This document shows positions 1 to 7,856 of a stretch of DNA of 50,354 nt, one piece after another. The stretch spans positions 304 through 50,657 of the forward strand of contig NZ_LLXZ01000185.1 of the NCBI RefSeq assembly GCF_001440395.1. The letters run 5' to 3'. The notes under the pieces are model-generated. The model was not told the DNA's origin, made no database searches, and saw only the letters and a program-made list of their open reading frames with translations. The position numbers and the translations under genes are program-made. The stretch is from Bradyrhizobium jicamae (GTDB lineage: Bacteria; Pseudomonadota; Alphaproteobacteria; Rhizobiales; Xanthobacteraceae). Position 1 is the first letter of the stretch; the number at the start of each line of letters is the position of its first letter.

Positions 1-540
1 CGCCGGCTTGCGGCGGAAGAACGTCACGGTCTCAACCGCGTTGATCGCAGCGCCCATCACCGCACCGTTCGTGCCGTTGATGCCGCTCGGCAAGTCGACG
101 GCGAGCACCGGCGCGCCGTTGGCGTTGATCGCCTCGATCACATCAAGCGGTTCACCCTTGACGGGACGGTTGAGGCCGGCGCCGAACAGCGCGTCGATGA
201 TCAGCGCCGGCTTGCCGATCGCCTGCGGGTTGAACGGCAGCACCGGATACTTCCAGCCGCGTGCAGCGAGCGCGGCATCGCCCTGCAGGCTGTCGCGCTC
301 GCACAAGAGGATGACGGAGACGTCACGGCCGCGTGCGGCGAGTTCGGCCGCCGCGACAAAACCGTCGCCGCCATTGTTGCCGCGGCCGGCGACCACCACG
401 ATCGGCCCCTCCTCGACCAGATCCATGGCGGCTTCGGCCACGGCCTGGCCCGCGCTCATCATCAGCGCGAAGCCGGGCGTGCCGGCGGCAATCGTCAGCC
501 GGTCGGCACGCTCCATTTCCGTGGTGGTCAAGACTTCCAT
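1..540 (-). CDS. nnr: NAD(P)H-hydrate epimerase/dehydratase, N-terminal part (runs off window)
   Basis: The first 180 codons of a YjeF-type protein are present; the rest lies beyond position 1. The N-terminal YjeF domain epimerises damaged R-NAD(P)H hydrate so that the C-terminal dehydratase domain (not visible here) can repair it. The reading starts at the ATG ending at 540 (MEVLTTTEMERADRLTI) and carries the phosphate-binding signature GRGNNGGDGFVAA and then ALFGAGLNRPVKG and DLPSGINGTNG, as expected for this domain. A GAGG sequence lies a few bases upstream of the ATG. It is divergent from glnB. Whether the C-terminal domain exists cannot be seen, so bifunctionality is inferred from the usual bacterial architecture. 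Confidence 0.88.
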   Translation of the reverse strand, partial: MEVLTTTEMERADRLTIAAGTPGFALMMSAGQAVAEAAMDLVEEGPIVVVAGRGNNGGDGFVAAAELAARGRDVSVILLCERDSLQGDAALAARGWKYPVLPFNPQAIGKPALIIDALFGAGLNRPVKGEPLDVIEAINANGAPVLAVDLPSGINGTNGAVMGAAINAVETVTFFRRKPA

Positions 541-735
541 GCCGAATCCTCGATCCGTCAGCCCTTTCCGGAGGCATATCCCGCAACGCCCCGCGGCCTA
601 TTTCGCCCCATTTGCATACGAATTGATCGGTTTGCCTATTTTGTAAGCTCCGCTATCATAGCGCTTCCGGCCCACCCTCTTCCAATTGCCTGTTAATAGT
701 CTGATAACATTCCGAAATCAGCCGCATTAACAACT

Positions 736-751
736 TGGCATAGACCCTGCT
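736..751 (+). promoter_or_regulatory. sigma-54 (-24/-12) promoter of glnB
   Basis: The sequence TGGCATAGACCCTGCT keeps the invariant GG and GC dinucleotides at 10-bp spacing and resembles the RpoN consensus TGGCAC-N5-TTGCW. It lies about 150 bp upstream of the glnB GTG. B. japonicum glnB is known to be driven by tandem promoters, one of them RpoN/NtrC dependent, which fits. I could not identify a convincing NtrC site upstream. Confidence 0.7.
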
Positions 752-907
752 TTTGAGGAAGCCGGTTAGGATAGCAAGCTCAGGATCGTCGCAGTCGGCG
801 ACAAATCATGGGCACTCCGGCGTTGCCGGGTGCAAGGTTCAAACCAGACGGGCCGCCTCGCGCGACATCGAAACTATCTGCCATTTGGAAATGCCGGGAG
901 GCGCTCT

Positions 908-1246
908 GTGAAGAAGATTGAAGCCATCATCAAGCCGTTCAAGCTCGACGAGGTGAAAGAGGCGCTTCAGGAAGTCGGACTGCAGGGTATCACCGTCACC
1001 GAGGCCAAGGGTTTCGGCCGGCAGAAGGGTCATGCCGAACTCTATCGCGGTGCGGAATACATCGTCGACTTCCTGCCCAAGGTGAAAATCGAGATCGTGA
1101 TTTCGGACGAACTGGTCGAGAAGGCGATCGACGCGATCCGCCGTGCTGCCCAAACGGGCCGCATCGGCGACGGCAAAATCTTCGTCTCGAACATCGAGGA
1201 AGCGATCCGGATCAGAACCGGAGAATCCGGGCTGGACGCTATCTGA
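908..1246 (+). CDS. glnB: Nitrogen regulatory protein PII
   Basis: A 112-residue PII protein, the standard family length. It is the trimeric sensor of 2-oxoglutarate, ATP/ADP and glutamine status that talks to GlnD, GlnE and NtrB. The uridylylation site is Tyr51 in the T-loop (RGAEYIVDF), and the ATP-binding signature is seen as TGRIGDGKIFV near residue 85. The start is the GTG at 908, which gives the exact family N-terminus (KKIEAIIKPFKLDEVKEAL). An open frame continues upstream but is not conserved. It lies 150 bp upstream of glnA, the classic glnBA arrangement, and downstream of a sigma-54 promoter. The related glnK normally sits next to amtB, which is absent here, so glnB is preferred. 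Confidence 0.97.
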   Translation: MKKIEAIIKPFKLDEVKEALQEVGLQGITVTEAKGFGRQKGHAELYRGAEYIVDFLPKVKIEIVISDELVEKAIDAIRRAAQTGRIGDGKIFVSNIEEAIRIRTGESGLDAI

Positions 1247-1396
1247 GCCGGGTGCTATCCCGAATTTTGCGACTAAAAACCAAGAAAAGGGCTGCTCCGG
1301 CGGCCTGATTTCGTTTGCGATAGCTCCACCGATCGCCTGCGAAGTCTCGTGTCGCTCAAATTCCTGGAAACCGTCCCGCAGCCAAAAGGGGTATTC

Positions 1397-2806
1397 ATGA
1401 AGACCGCCAAAGACGTCCTGAAATCGATCAAGGACAACGACGTCAAATACGTCGACCTGCGCTTCACCGATCCGCGCGGCAAGTGGCAGCACGTCACCTT
1501 CGACGTCAGCATGATCGAAGAGGATACCTTCGCCGAAGGCCAGATGTTCGACGGCTCCTCGATCGCCGGCTGGAAGGCGATCAACGAATCCGACATGTGC
1601 CTGATGCCCGACCCCGTCACTGCGACGATCGACCCGTTCTTCGCCGAGACCACCATGGTCATCATCTGCGACGTGCTCGAGCCGACCACCGGCGAGCCCT
1701 ACAACCGCGATCCGCGCGGCATGGCCAAGAAGGCCGAGGCGATGGTGAAGTCGATGGGCGTCGGCGACACCGTGTTCTTCGGACCCGAAGCCGAATTCTT
1801 CGTATTCGACGACGTGCGCTTCCAGACCACCCCCTACAACACCGGCTTCAAGCTGGATTCGTCGGAATTGCCGACCAATTCGGACACCGAATATGAGGGC
1901 GGCAATCTCGGCCACCGCATCCGCACCAAGGGCGGCTATTTCCCGGTCCCGCCGCAGGATTCGGTGCAGGACATGCGCTCGGAAATGCTCGGCGCCATGG
2001 CCAAGATGGGCGTCAAGGTCGAGAAGCATCACCATGAAGTGGCTTCCGCCCAGCACGAGCTCGGCATGAAGTTCGACACCATGACGCTGATGGCCGACCA
2101 GATGCAGATCTACAAATACTGCATCCACCAGGTCGCCCACATCTACGGCAAGACCGCCACCTTCATGCCGAAGCCGGTCTATGGCGACAACGGCTCGGGC
2201 ATGCACTGCCACCAGTCGATCTGGAAGGGCGGCAAGCCGGTATTCGCCGGTAACAAGTATGCCGACCTCTCGGAGACTTGCCTCCACTACATCGGCGGCA
2301 TCATCAAGCACGCGAAAGCGATCAACGCCTTCACCAACCCGTCGACCAACTCCTACAAGCGCCTGGTCCCGGGCTATGAAGCTCCCGTGCTGCTCGCCTA
2401 CTCCGCGCGCAACCGCTCGGCCTCCTGCCGCATCCCCTATACGGCGAACCCGAAGGCCAAGCGCGTCGAAGTCCGCTTCCCCGATCCGATGGCCAATCCG
2501 TATCTCGCTTTCGCCGCGATGCTGATGGCCGGCCTCGACGGCATCAAGAACAAGATCGATCCGGGTCCGGCGATGGACAAGGACCTCTACGATCTGCCGA
2601 AGGAAGAACTGAAGCAGATCCCGACGGTGTGCGGCTCCTTGCGCGAGGCGCTGGAACACCTCGACAAGAACCGTGCCTTCCTCAAGAACGGCGGCGTGTT
2701 CGACGACGACTTCATCGACAGCTTCATCGAACTCAAGATGACCGAAGTCGAGCGCTTCGAGATGACCCCGCACCCGGTCGAGTTCGACATGTATTATTCG
2801 CTGTGA
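1397..2806 (+). CDS. glnA: Glutamine synthetase, type I
   Basis: A 469-residue GSI, the usual length. It makes glutamine from glutamate, ammonia and ATP in the cytoplasm as a dodecamer. Family signatures appear in order: the N-terminal loop MFDGSSIAGW, the active-site block GPEAEFFVFD, the ATP-binding region around HCHQS, the glutamate-binding NRSASCRIPY, and the adenylylation segment DKDLYDLPKEE, whose Tyr corresponds to Tyr397 of enteric GS, so activity is probably tuned by GlnE. The ATG at 1397 gives the conserved MKTAKDVLKSI start. It follows glnB on the same strand and ends at a strong intrinsic terminator. Confidence 0.98.
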   Translation: MKTAKDVLKSIKDNDVKYVDLRFTDPRGKWQHVTFDVSMIEEDTFAEGQMFDGSSIAGWKAINESDMCLMPDPVTATIDPFFAETTMVIICDVLEPTTGEPYNRDPRGMAKKAEAMVKSMGVGDTVFFGPEAEFFVFDDVRFQTTPYNTGFKLDSSELPTNSDTEYEGGNLGHRIRTKGGYFPVPPQDSVQDMRSEMLGAMAKMGVKVEKHHHEVASAQHELGMKFDTMTLMADQMQIYKYCIHQVAHIYGKTATFMPKPVYGDNGSGMHCHQSIWKGGKPVFAGNKYADLSETCLHYIGGIIKHAKAINAFTNPSTNSYKRLVPGYEAPVLLAYSARNRSASCRIPYTANPKAKRVEVRFPDPMANPYLAFAAMLMAGLDGIKNKIDPGPAMDKDLYDLPKEELKQIPTVCGSLREALEHLDKNRAFLKNGGVFDDDFIDSFIELKMTEVERFEMTPHPVEFDMYYSL

Positions 2807-2851
2807 TGGTTGGCGGCGTTCGCGCCGCCGGTGTCGCTGCCCGAGAAATGC

Positions 2852-2880
2852 AAAAGGCGCTCCGAAGGGAGCGCCTTTTT
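2852..2880 (+). terminator. Rho-independent terminator after glnA
   Basis: A 12-bp perfect stem (AAAAGGCGCTCC paired with GGAGCGCCTTTT), a 4-base GAAG loop and a T-run begin 46 bases after the glnA stop codon. The flanking A-run means it could also act on the convergent kinase operon. Confidence 0.93.
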
Positions 2881-2971
2881 GTTTTTGCAAGAGAAGCCCG
2901 GCGCCTCGGCCGCTGAAGTTTCCGTATCGTGATCGCTACGCCTGTTCGATTCATCTGCGTCAGAGTTACTG

Positions 2972-4300
2972 TCATCTCAAGAATTCGAGGCGCGCTTCCA
3001 ATCCGCCGCCGTCGCGATTGGCGAGCGTGAGCGTCGCGCGAAGCGCGCTGGCAAGTTGCTGGGCGATGGCGAGGCCAAGTCCGGTGCCGCCGGTTTCGCG
3101 ATTGCGCGAAGCCTCGACCCGATAAAACGGCAGGAATACCGACACCAGATGCTCGTCGGGAATACCGGGGCCCCGGTCCGATACGGTGATCGTGATGCGG
3201 TTCGACTGTCGCGCATCGATGGCGACTTCGACATCCTCGCCGAATTTCAGCCCGTTATCGATCAGGTTGATCATGATGCGGCGCGAGGCCTGCGGGTGCG
3301 TGAGAATCGTCACCCCGCGTTCTCCGGAAAAGCGCAGCGATTTTCCGGCGTCGGAATAGTCGCAGACGAGACTGTCGATAAGGGCATGCAGGTCGGTCTG
3401 GCACCGCTGATTGCCGATCTCGTCGTGGCCGCGGGCCAACGCAAGACCCTGCTTGACCAGCGTCTGCATCTCCTGCAAGTCGCCCTGCAGCTTTTCCCTG
3501 GCATCGCCGTCACCGAGGAAATCCGCGCGCAGCCGCATGCGCGTGATCGGAGTCTGAAGGCGATGCGAGATCCCCGCCAGAATCTGGATACGTTCCACGG
3601 CCTGCTCGGCGATGCGTCGCTGCATGGCGTTGAACGCCGCAGCCGCGCGCGCCACTTCCTTCGGGCCATCCTCCGGGAGCGGCTCACGCCGCAGATCCGA
3701 TCCGAGGGTGTTGGCCGCGCGCTCGAGGCGCACCAGCGGCTGCGTCGCGAGCTTCACGGCAATCCAGGTGAAGAATGCGAGCGCAAACAGTTGGGCGGCG
3801 AACGCGGCCGGCAACCAGGGCGAAATAACCGTCCTGCGCGCGACGAATTGGAGCATCAGCGGGCTGCCGTCCTTCAGGTGAACGAGCCAGCCCAGTCGCC
3901 GCCGATCCTGTGGATCGAGGTAAAAGACAGACTTCGCTTCGTGGCCGGGCCCTATCATGGCCCTCAACCGCGCCAGGTTGTCCTGTCGTCGTTTGGGTGG
4001 GGCCGCTTCTGTCTCTCCCTCCTCTCTGAGAATGTATCGATAGGTAGGGCGAGCGAGGCGGTCGAGCCAGGCCGGCCGTTCTTCGGGCTTGACGCGGTCG
4101 AGGATAGCGACCGCGGTCGCGATGTACCTCATGAAATAGTCATCTCCCGCCTCGTTGCTGAGGCCGAAGACATTCAGGGCAACCAGGCTATAGGACAGCA
4201 CATGGGCGGCCAGGAGGCCGGCGAACAGGATGATCGCGAGCCGGCGAAACAGCGTGTCCGGCCAAACCCACGTCGCCATGCGCCGGAAACGAGCCTTCAT
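2972..4300 (-). CDS. Membrane sensor histidine kinase (full length)
   Basis: A 442-residue EnvZ-like kinase. Order: TM1 (about 20-42), periplasmic sensor region, TM2 (about 163-185), HAMP (about 186-236), HisKA with phospho-acceptor His246, and HATPase_c with the N box LIDNGLKFGE, G1 DRGPGIPDE and G2 GTGLGLAIAQ. The residue after the acceptor His, normally Glu or Asp, is Arg (SHRLQTP), which may weaken autokinase activity. Its ATG overlaps the stop of the truncated kinase upstream (ATGA), so the two are translationally coupled with the response regulator. The first 180 residues are clearly paralogous to that truncated kinase. The stimulus is unknown. Confidence 0.93.
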   Translation of the reverse strand: MKARFRRMATWVWPDTLFRRLAIILFAGLLAAHVLSYSLVALNVFGLSNEAGDDYFMRYIATAVAILDRVKPEERPAWLDRLARPTYRYILREEGETEAAPPKRRQDNLARLRAMIGPGHEAKSVFYLDPQDRRRLGWLVHLKDGSPLMLQFVARRTVISPWLPAAFAAQLFALAFFTWIAVKLATQPLVRLERAANTLGSDLRREPLPEDGPKEVARAAAAFNAMQRRIAEQAVERIQILAGISHRLQTPITRMRLRADFLGDGDAREKLQGDLQEMQTLVKQGLALARGHDEIGNQRCQTDLHALIDSLVCDYSDAGKSLRFSGERGVTILTHPQASRRIMINLIDNGLKFGEDVEVAIDARQSNRITITVSDRGPGIPDEHLVSVFLPFYRVEASRNRETGGTGLGLAIAQQLASALRATLTLANRDGGGLEARLEFLR

Positions 4301-5067
4301 GACCGCTCCGGCGATGCTTCGACGGCGACATGGGCTGATGTCGGTGGGCCGATGTCGTCGTACTCCCGCGCGAGGTCAAGACCCTGCTTGACGAGGGTCT
4401 GCAATTCCCGGAGGTCGCCTTGCAGCCTTTCCTTGGCGTCGCTGTCACCCAGGAAATCAGCGCGCAGCCGCATGCGCGTGATCGGGGTCTGGAGATCGTG
4501 CGAGATCGCCGCCAGAATCTGGATCCGCTTCACGGCAAGCCAGACGAAGAATGCGATTATACAGAGTTGAAGGCCGAGCGCCGCCGGCAGCCATGGCGAA
4601 ATGCTCGCCCCCGGCCAATAGATCTCGAGCGTCACCGGGCTGCCGTCGCTCAAGTGCATGAGTAAGGTACGCCGCGCCGGTGGATCGGGGTAGACAAAAT
4701 TCGCGTCTTGGCCGGGCGCCAGCAGCGACCGCAAACGGGCGATGTTCGCTTGCCGTCGCTTGGGCAAATCCGTTTCCAGCTCTCCTCCACCCCTGAGAAA
4801 GTATCGATAATGGAGTCGAGAGACGCGATCGAGCCAGGCCGGTCTTTCCCGGGGCTCGACATAGTCGAGGATCGCGACCGCTTCAGCGATGTCCACAGCG
4901 GCAAATTTGTTTCCCAATTCTTCCTCAATCGCCATGTGGTCGAGGGCAATCCAGACGAAGGCCAACACATGTGCAACCACAAGGCCGGAAAACAGGATGA
5001 TCGCCAACCGCCCGAACAGGGAATCCGGCCAAAGAAGCGCCGCCATATGCCGAAACCGGGCGCTCAT
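4297..5067 (-). CDS. Truncated histidine kinase paralogue (no HAMP, no ATPase domain)
   Basis: 256 residues closely matching the N-terminal half of the downstream kinase: TM1 (about 20-42), sensor region and TM2 (about 160-180). It then jumps from ...WLAVK straight to RIQILAAISHDLQTP, so about 55 residues of HAMP are missing. The HisKA segment has His190 followed by the canonical Asp. After LVKQGLDLARE the protein stops without any HATPase domain. Its last residues (AVEASPERS) resemble the C-terminus of the response regulator (AVEALPEPS), and the DNA there matches too. It overlaps both neighbours by ATGA. The open frame is intact with normal codon use, so it may still be expressed. It could be a decaying relic or a functional partner subunit. 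Confidence 0.85.
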   Translation of the reverse strand: MSARFRHMAALLWPDSLFGRLAIILFSGLVVAHVLAFVWIALDHMAIEEELGNKFAAVDIAEAVAILDYVEPRERPAWLDRVSRLHYRYFLRGGGELETDLPKRRQANIARLRSLLAPGQDANFVYPDPPARRTLLMHLSDGSPVTLEIYWPGASISPWLPAALGLQLCIIAFFVWLAVKRIQILAAISHDLQTPITRMRLRADFLGDSDAKERLQGDLRELQTLVKQGLDLAREYDDIGPPTSAHVAVEASPERS

Positions 5068-5804
5068 GACGGCTCCGGCAATGCCTCGACGGCGGCTGCA
5101 AAGACGTAGCCTTCGCTGCGCACCGTCTTGATGTAGGACGGCTCCCGGGCGTCGTCGCGCAATCGCTGACGAAGGCGGCTGACAAGAAGGTCTATCGACC
5201 GATCGAAGACTTCGGCCTCACGGCCTTGCGTCAGGTCGAGCAGTTGATCGCGATTGAGGACATGTTGAGGGCGATCGAGGAACACACGCAGCAATCGATA
5301 TTCGGCGCCGCTCAACGAGACCACGGTCCCGTCGGCGTCGACCAGAAAACGCCCGGCCGTGTCGAGCTTCCATTCGCCGAACCGAAACAGGCGGGCTTTC
5401 TCCGACGCCGCAAGGTTGCGGGGCAGCATCTCGGTCCTCCGCAAAACCGAGCGGATTCGTGCGAGCAGCTCGCGCGGGGCAAACGGCTTCGTGAGGTAGT
5501 CGTCCGCCCCCATCTCAAGGCCGACGATGCGGTCTGCTTCATCACCGCGCGCCGTCAGCATCAGGATCGGAATGTCATAGGATTGATTGGCGCGCAGGTT
5601 GCGGCAGAGCGTGAGGCCGTCGTCGCCCGGCAGCATGAGATCGAGCACGATCAGATCGATCCGGTGGTTGGCGAGAACCTCGCGCATCTGCCGGCCGTTG
5701 GCGACCGTCGTGACCCGATAGCCGTTGCCGACGAAATATCGGTCCAGCAGCTCGCGCAAACCCAAATCATCGTCGACGACGAGAATGTGGTCCGGAGTTT
5801 CCAT
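5064..5804 (-). CDS. OmpR/PhoB-family response regulator
   Basis: A 246-residue two-component regulator. The receiver domain (1-120) has acidic pocket Asp12/Asp13, phospho-acceptor Asp55 (LIVLDLMLPGD) and the conserved Lys in YLTKPF. The C-terminal winged helix (about 145-238) ends in RLRDDAREPSYIKTVRSEGYVF, typical of OmpR-type DNA-binding domains. I start at the ATG ending at 5804 (METPDHILVVDDD). The frame stays open further upstream, but that part is antisense to another gene and has no domain. It is the first gene of an operon with the two kinases. A TGTAAC-N4-TGTATC direct repeat about 45 bp upstream is a plausible autoregulatory site. Confidence 0.95.
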   Translation of the reverse strand: METPDHILVVDDDLGLRELLDRYFVGNGYRVTTVANGRQMREVLANHRIDLIVLDLMLPGDDGLTLCRNLRANQSYDIPILMLTARGDEADRIVGLEMGADDYLTKPFAPRELLARIRSVLRRTEMLPRNLAASEKARLFRFGEWKLDTAGRFLVDADGTVVSLSGAEYRLLRVFLDRPQHVLNRDQLLDLTQGREAEVFDRSIDLLVSRLRQRLRDDAREPSYIKTVRSEGYVFAAAVEALPEPS

Positions 5805-6153
5805 GCACGTCAGAGTAGCCAACCCGCGCGGCAAGCGACATCCCATTTTGTAACGTAATGTATCTTCCTGCCGGCCCGACATAGAAAATTTCAAAACCGG
5901 CACACGCGGAAATTCGCGAGATACATCGGACACTTCCAGTGATGCTTGTCTTCCTTTGGGAGAAGCGAGATCGCTGGACCCGGACAAAGGGCTGCGGCGA
6001 AAACTCGGGTCGACCGAACGCATTGTCGCGAGCGTGGAAGATGCATGTGGCTGCGCCGGAGCATGATCCCGACCGAACGGAACGGCTGGTTGGATACATG
6101 AAACGGTGTCCGCACCGGGACGGCGCTCATTTCGGAGTTTGGGAGAACGAGTT
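5805..6153. other. Divergent intergenic region between response regulator and exported-protein gene
   Basis: 349 bp without a supportable gene. It holds the direct repeat at 5849-5864, a further GATACAT heptamer at 5920-5926 and another at 6093-6099. Its right end (about 6085-6153) is duplicated upstream of the second exported-protein gene (about 6774-6843). Likely holds both divergent promoters; no clear -35/-10 pair could be assigned. Confidence 0.5.
5849..5864. promoter_or_regulatory. Candidate OmpR-type direct-repeat binding site
   Basis: TGTAAC and TGTATC half-sites start 10 bp apart, the one-helical-turn spacing expected for tandem binding of OmpR/PhoB-family dimers. The site lies 45 bp upstream of the response-regulator start codon. 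The assignment is inferred from spacing and position only. Confidence 0.4.
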
Positions 6154-6711
6154 ATGAGAATGTCATCAAGCCTCATCGCGCCCTCGGCTGTCGCGATCCT
6201 GTCAACATCGTTGTTGTGCGGCCTAAGCGGCACAGCGGTTTCGCAAACCACGCCAAGCTCCACTCTTCCCAGCGTCACGGTCACGGCCCCGGAGCAAAGG
6301 GCGAGGCCGCCGTCCCAGAGGCAGGAGCGAGCGGCAAGCACTGGTGCAGGTCACCGGAGAGGGTCGGCCGGCCGGACGACGGCTCAAACAGCGGGAGCGA
6401 CGCCGTCGACTGCGCAGGGTCCTGTCATGGCGAAGCTTGCCCGGCTCGAGAGAGAGGCCAGCAGTTGCAACGATGGTTGCGAAACAAGCTTCAGGCGCGG
6501 CAAGGATCCCTGGGTTGGATGCAGCGAATCGACGGGGTGGAACTCAGTTTTCTCAGCAACGTGCAAAGACACCCTCACCCACAGGGACTACGTGCAATGC
6601 GTAGAAACCAAAATGTTCCTGGGCTGGAACCACCAACGATCCTGGTGGTATTGCAACGGCATGCTGGCTGGAGGGAAATTTCGGGTCACCGCAGAGAATC
6701 GAAACAGGTAG
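6154..6711 (+). CDS. Exported six-cysteine protein, copy 1
   Basis: 185 residues; no family recognised. A signal peptide (about 1-30, ending AVS before QTT) is followed by a Thr/Ala/Arg-rich low-complexity linker (about 35-90) and a C-terminal domain with six cysteines in the pattern C-x3-C...GC...TC...C-x-ETxMFLxW...WWYC...AGGK. The start ATG at 6154 has a GGGAG ribosome site 8 bases upstream. Cysteine number and export suggest a disulfide-bonded periplasmic or outer-surface domain. A paralogue follows 132 bp downstream, with the same upstream leader sequence duplicated as well. It is divergent from the response regulator, so regulation by that system is plausible but unproven. Confidence 0.75.
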   Translation: MRMSSSLIAPSAVAILSTSLLCGLSGTAVSQTTPSSTLPSVTVTAPEQRARPPSQRQERAASTGAGHRRGSAGRTTAQTAGATPSTAQGPVMAKLARLEREASSCNDGCETSFRRGKDPWVGCSESTGWNSVFSATCKDTLTHRDYVQCVETKMFLGWNHQRSWWYCNGMLAGGKFRVTAENRNR

Positions 6712-6843
6712 CGCATGCGTATCGAGGCTCAATAGCGGGCAGCTGAACGCCGTCTGTCATTTGTCTTCGGAAATGCTGGTTCGATACGTGACACGGTGTC
6801 CGCACGTGGACGGCATTTGTTTCCGGATTTGGGAGAACGAGTT

Positions 6844-7422
6844 GTGAGAATGTCATCGAGCCTTGTCGCGCCCTCAGCTGTCGCTGTCCTCTCAACCGTA
6901 TTGCTGAGCGGCACGGCAGCCGCGCAAACCGCAACAGGCTCATCCACCAGCCAGCTTCCCAGCATCACGGTCGAGGCGCCGAAGCGAGTGACAAGGCCGG
7001 CGGCAAGGCCACAGAGGCAGGCGCCGCCGGTGGCAAACACGGTTGCAGTTCGCCCGACAACGCCAGCTCCTCAAACGCCACCGACATCAGCTCAAAAGCC
7101 GGCGCCCGGTTCAGTGATGGCGAGGATTGCCGCGATTGAGAAGACTTCCAGCAATTGCACCGACGGCTGCCAAACAAGCTTCAAATACGGCAATCAACCG
7201 TGGAACGGATGCTCCGGGTCATCAGGGGATTTTACGTTATCGACAACCTGCAGAAACGTAGGCAACTACAAAACCTACCAGGAGTGCAGGGAGACCGGAA
7301 TGTTTCTGGCCTGGAGACAACATGAAGTCTGGTGGTATTGCAGCAGCCTGCACGCCGGGGGGAAGTTGGCCGGGGAGAAGCAGCAACAGGTCGCCGAACT
7401 CAAGCGATCAGGACGTCGCTAG
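6844..7422 (+). CDS. Exported six-cysteine protein, copy 2
   Basis: 192 residues, paralogous to the preceding gene. The signal peptide MRMSSSLVAPSAVAVLSTVL... is nearly identical and ends at AAA before QTA. A Pro/Ala/Thr-rich linker (about 40-100) leads to the conserved domain (SNCTDGCQTSF, PWNGCSGS, TTCRN, ECRETGMFLAW, WWYCSSL, AGGK) with all six cysteines retained. The start is a GTG at 6844, equivalent to the ATG of copy 1, behind the same GGGAGAACGAGTT leader. The linkers have diverged far more than the signal peptides and the Cys domains, so both ends seem constrained. Function unknown. Confidence 0.75.
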   Translation: MRMSSSLVAPSAVAVLSTVLLSGTAAAQTATGSSTSQLPSITVEAPKRVTRPAARPQRQAPPVANTVAVRPTTPAPQTPPTSAQKPAPGSVMARIAAIEKTSSNCTDGCQTSFKYGNQPWNGCSGSSGDFTLSTTCRNVGNYKTYQECRETGMFLAWRQHEVWWYCSSLHAGGKLAGEKQQQVAELKRSGRR

Positions 7423-7856
7423 TCCATACCCGCTGCCGACCTGCGCTTTGGGTCATTTCGACCGAGTCTTTGGTCCTTGCCTGCTATTTGATGTTCGCTT
7501 TACTCCTAAAGCGAGACTGGTTGCTGCGCAGCAGCGAAATGACGCAACCCTCAGCAGGATGAGAATTCAACTGTCACGCGCCGTGTGAGCGGACACGCCA
7601 TGCCCGAGCTTGGGACGGCCTAATCCAGACGCTTGGCACTCCGGAAGACCACATCAATACCTCCACCAAGGGATGCAGGCGCCGAGGTCTTCATGCCCGG
7701 CCGCGCGGCTGCGACGGCTGCCCAGCCGCTGGCGCCGAGATCGCCGCTAAAGTAACATTCCATCCGGACCGCTCGACGGGGACTGATCGATCGCACTGGA
7801 TGGTGCAGCGAGTTTTTCACGGGGTCCACGACAGCGCTGCCTCTGAGGGTCAGCTG
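7423..7856. other. Intergenic region upstream of TRAP operon
   Basis: 434 bp with no credible gene. A small hairpin at 7495-7514 (TCGCTTTA-CTCC-TAAAGCGA, 8-bp stem) could end transcription of the exported-protein genes, although no T-run follows. The palindrome GCTGCGCAGC lies at 7523-7532. The TRAP promoter should lie in the right half, but I cannot point to it. Confidence 0.4.

Noticed and set aside
839..2890. Minus-strand open frame of 683 codons opposite glnB and glnA
   Set aside because: It mirrors the codon structure of two certain genes; such antisense frames are expected at this GC content and it has no recognisable domain.
5805..6341. N-terminal extension of the response regulator by about 180 residues
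   Set aside because: The extension is antisense to the six-cysteine gene leader and has no domain; the ATG at 5804 gives a standard-length regulator.
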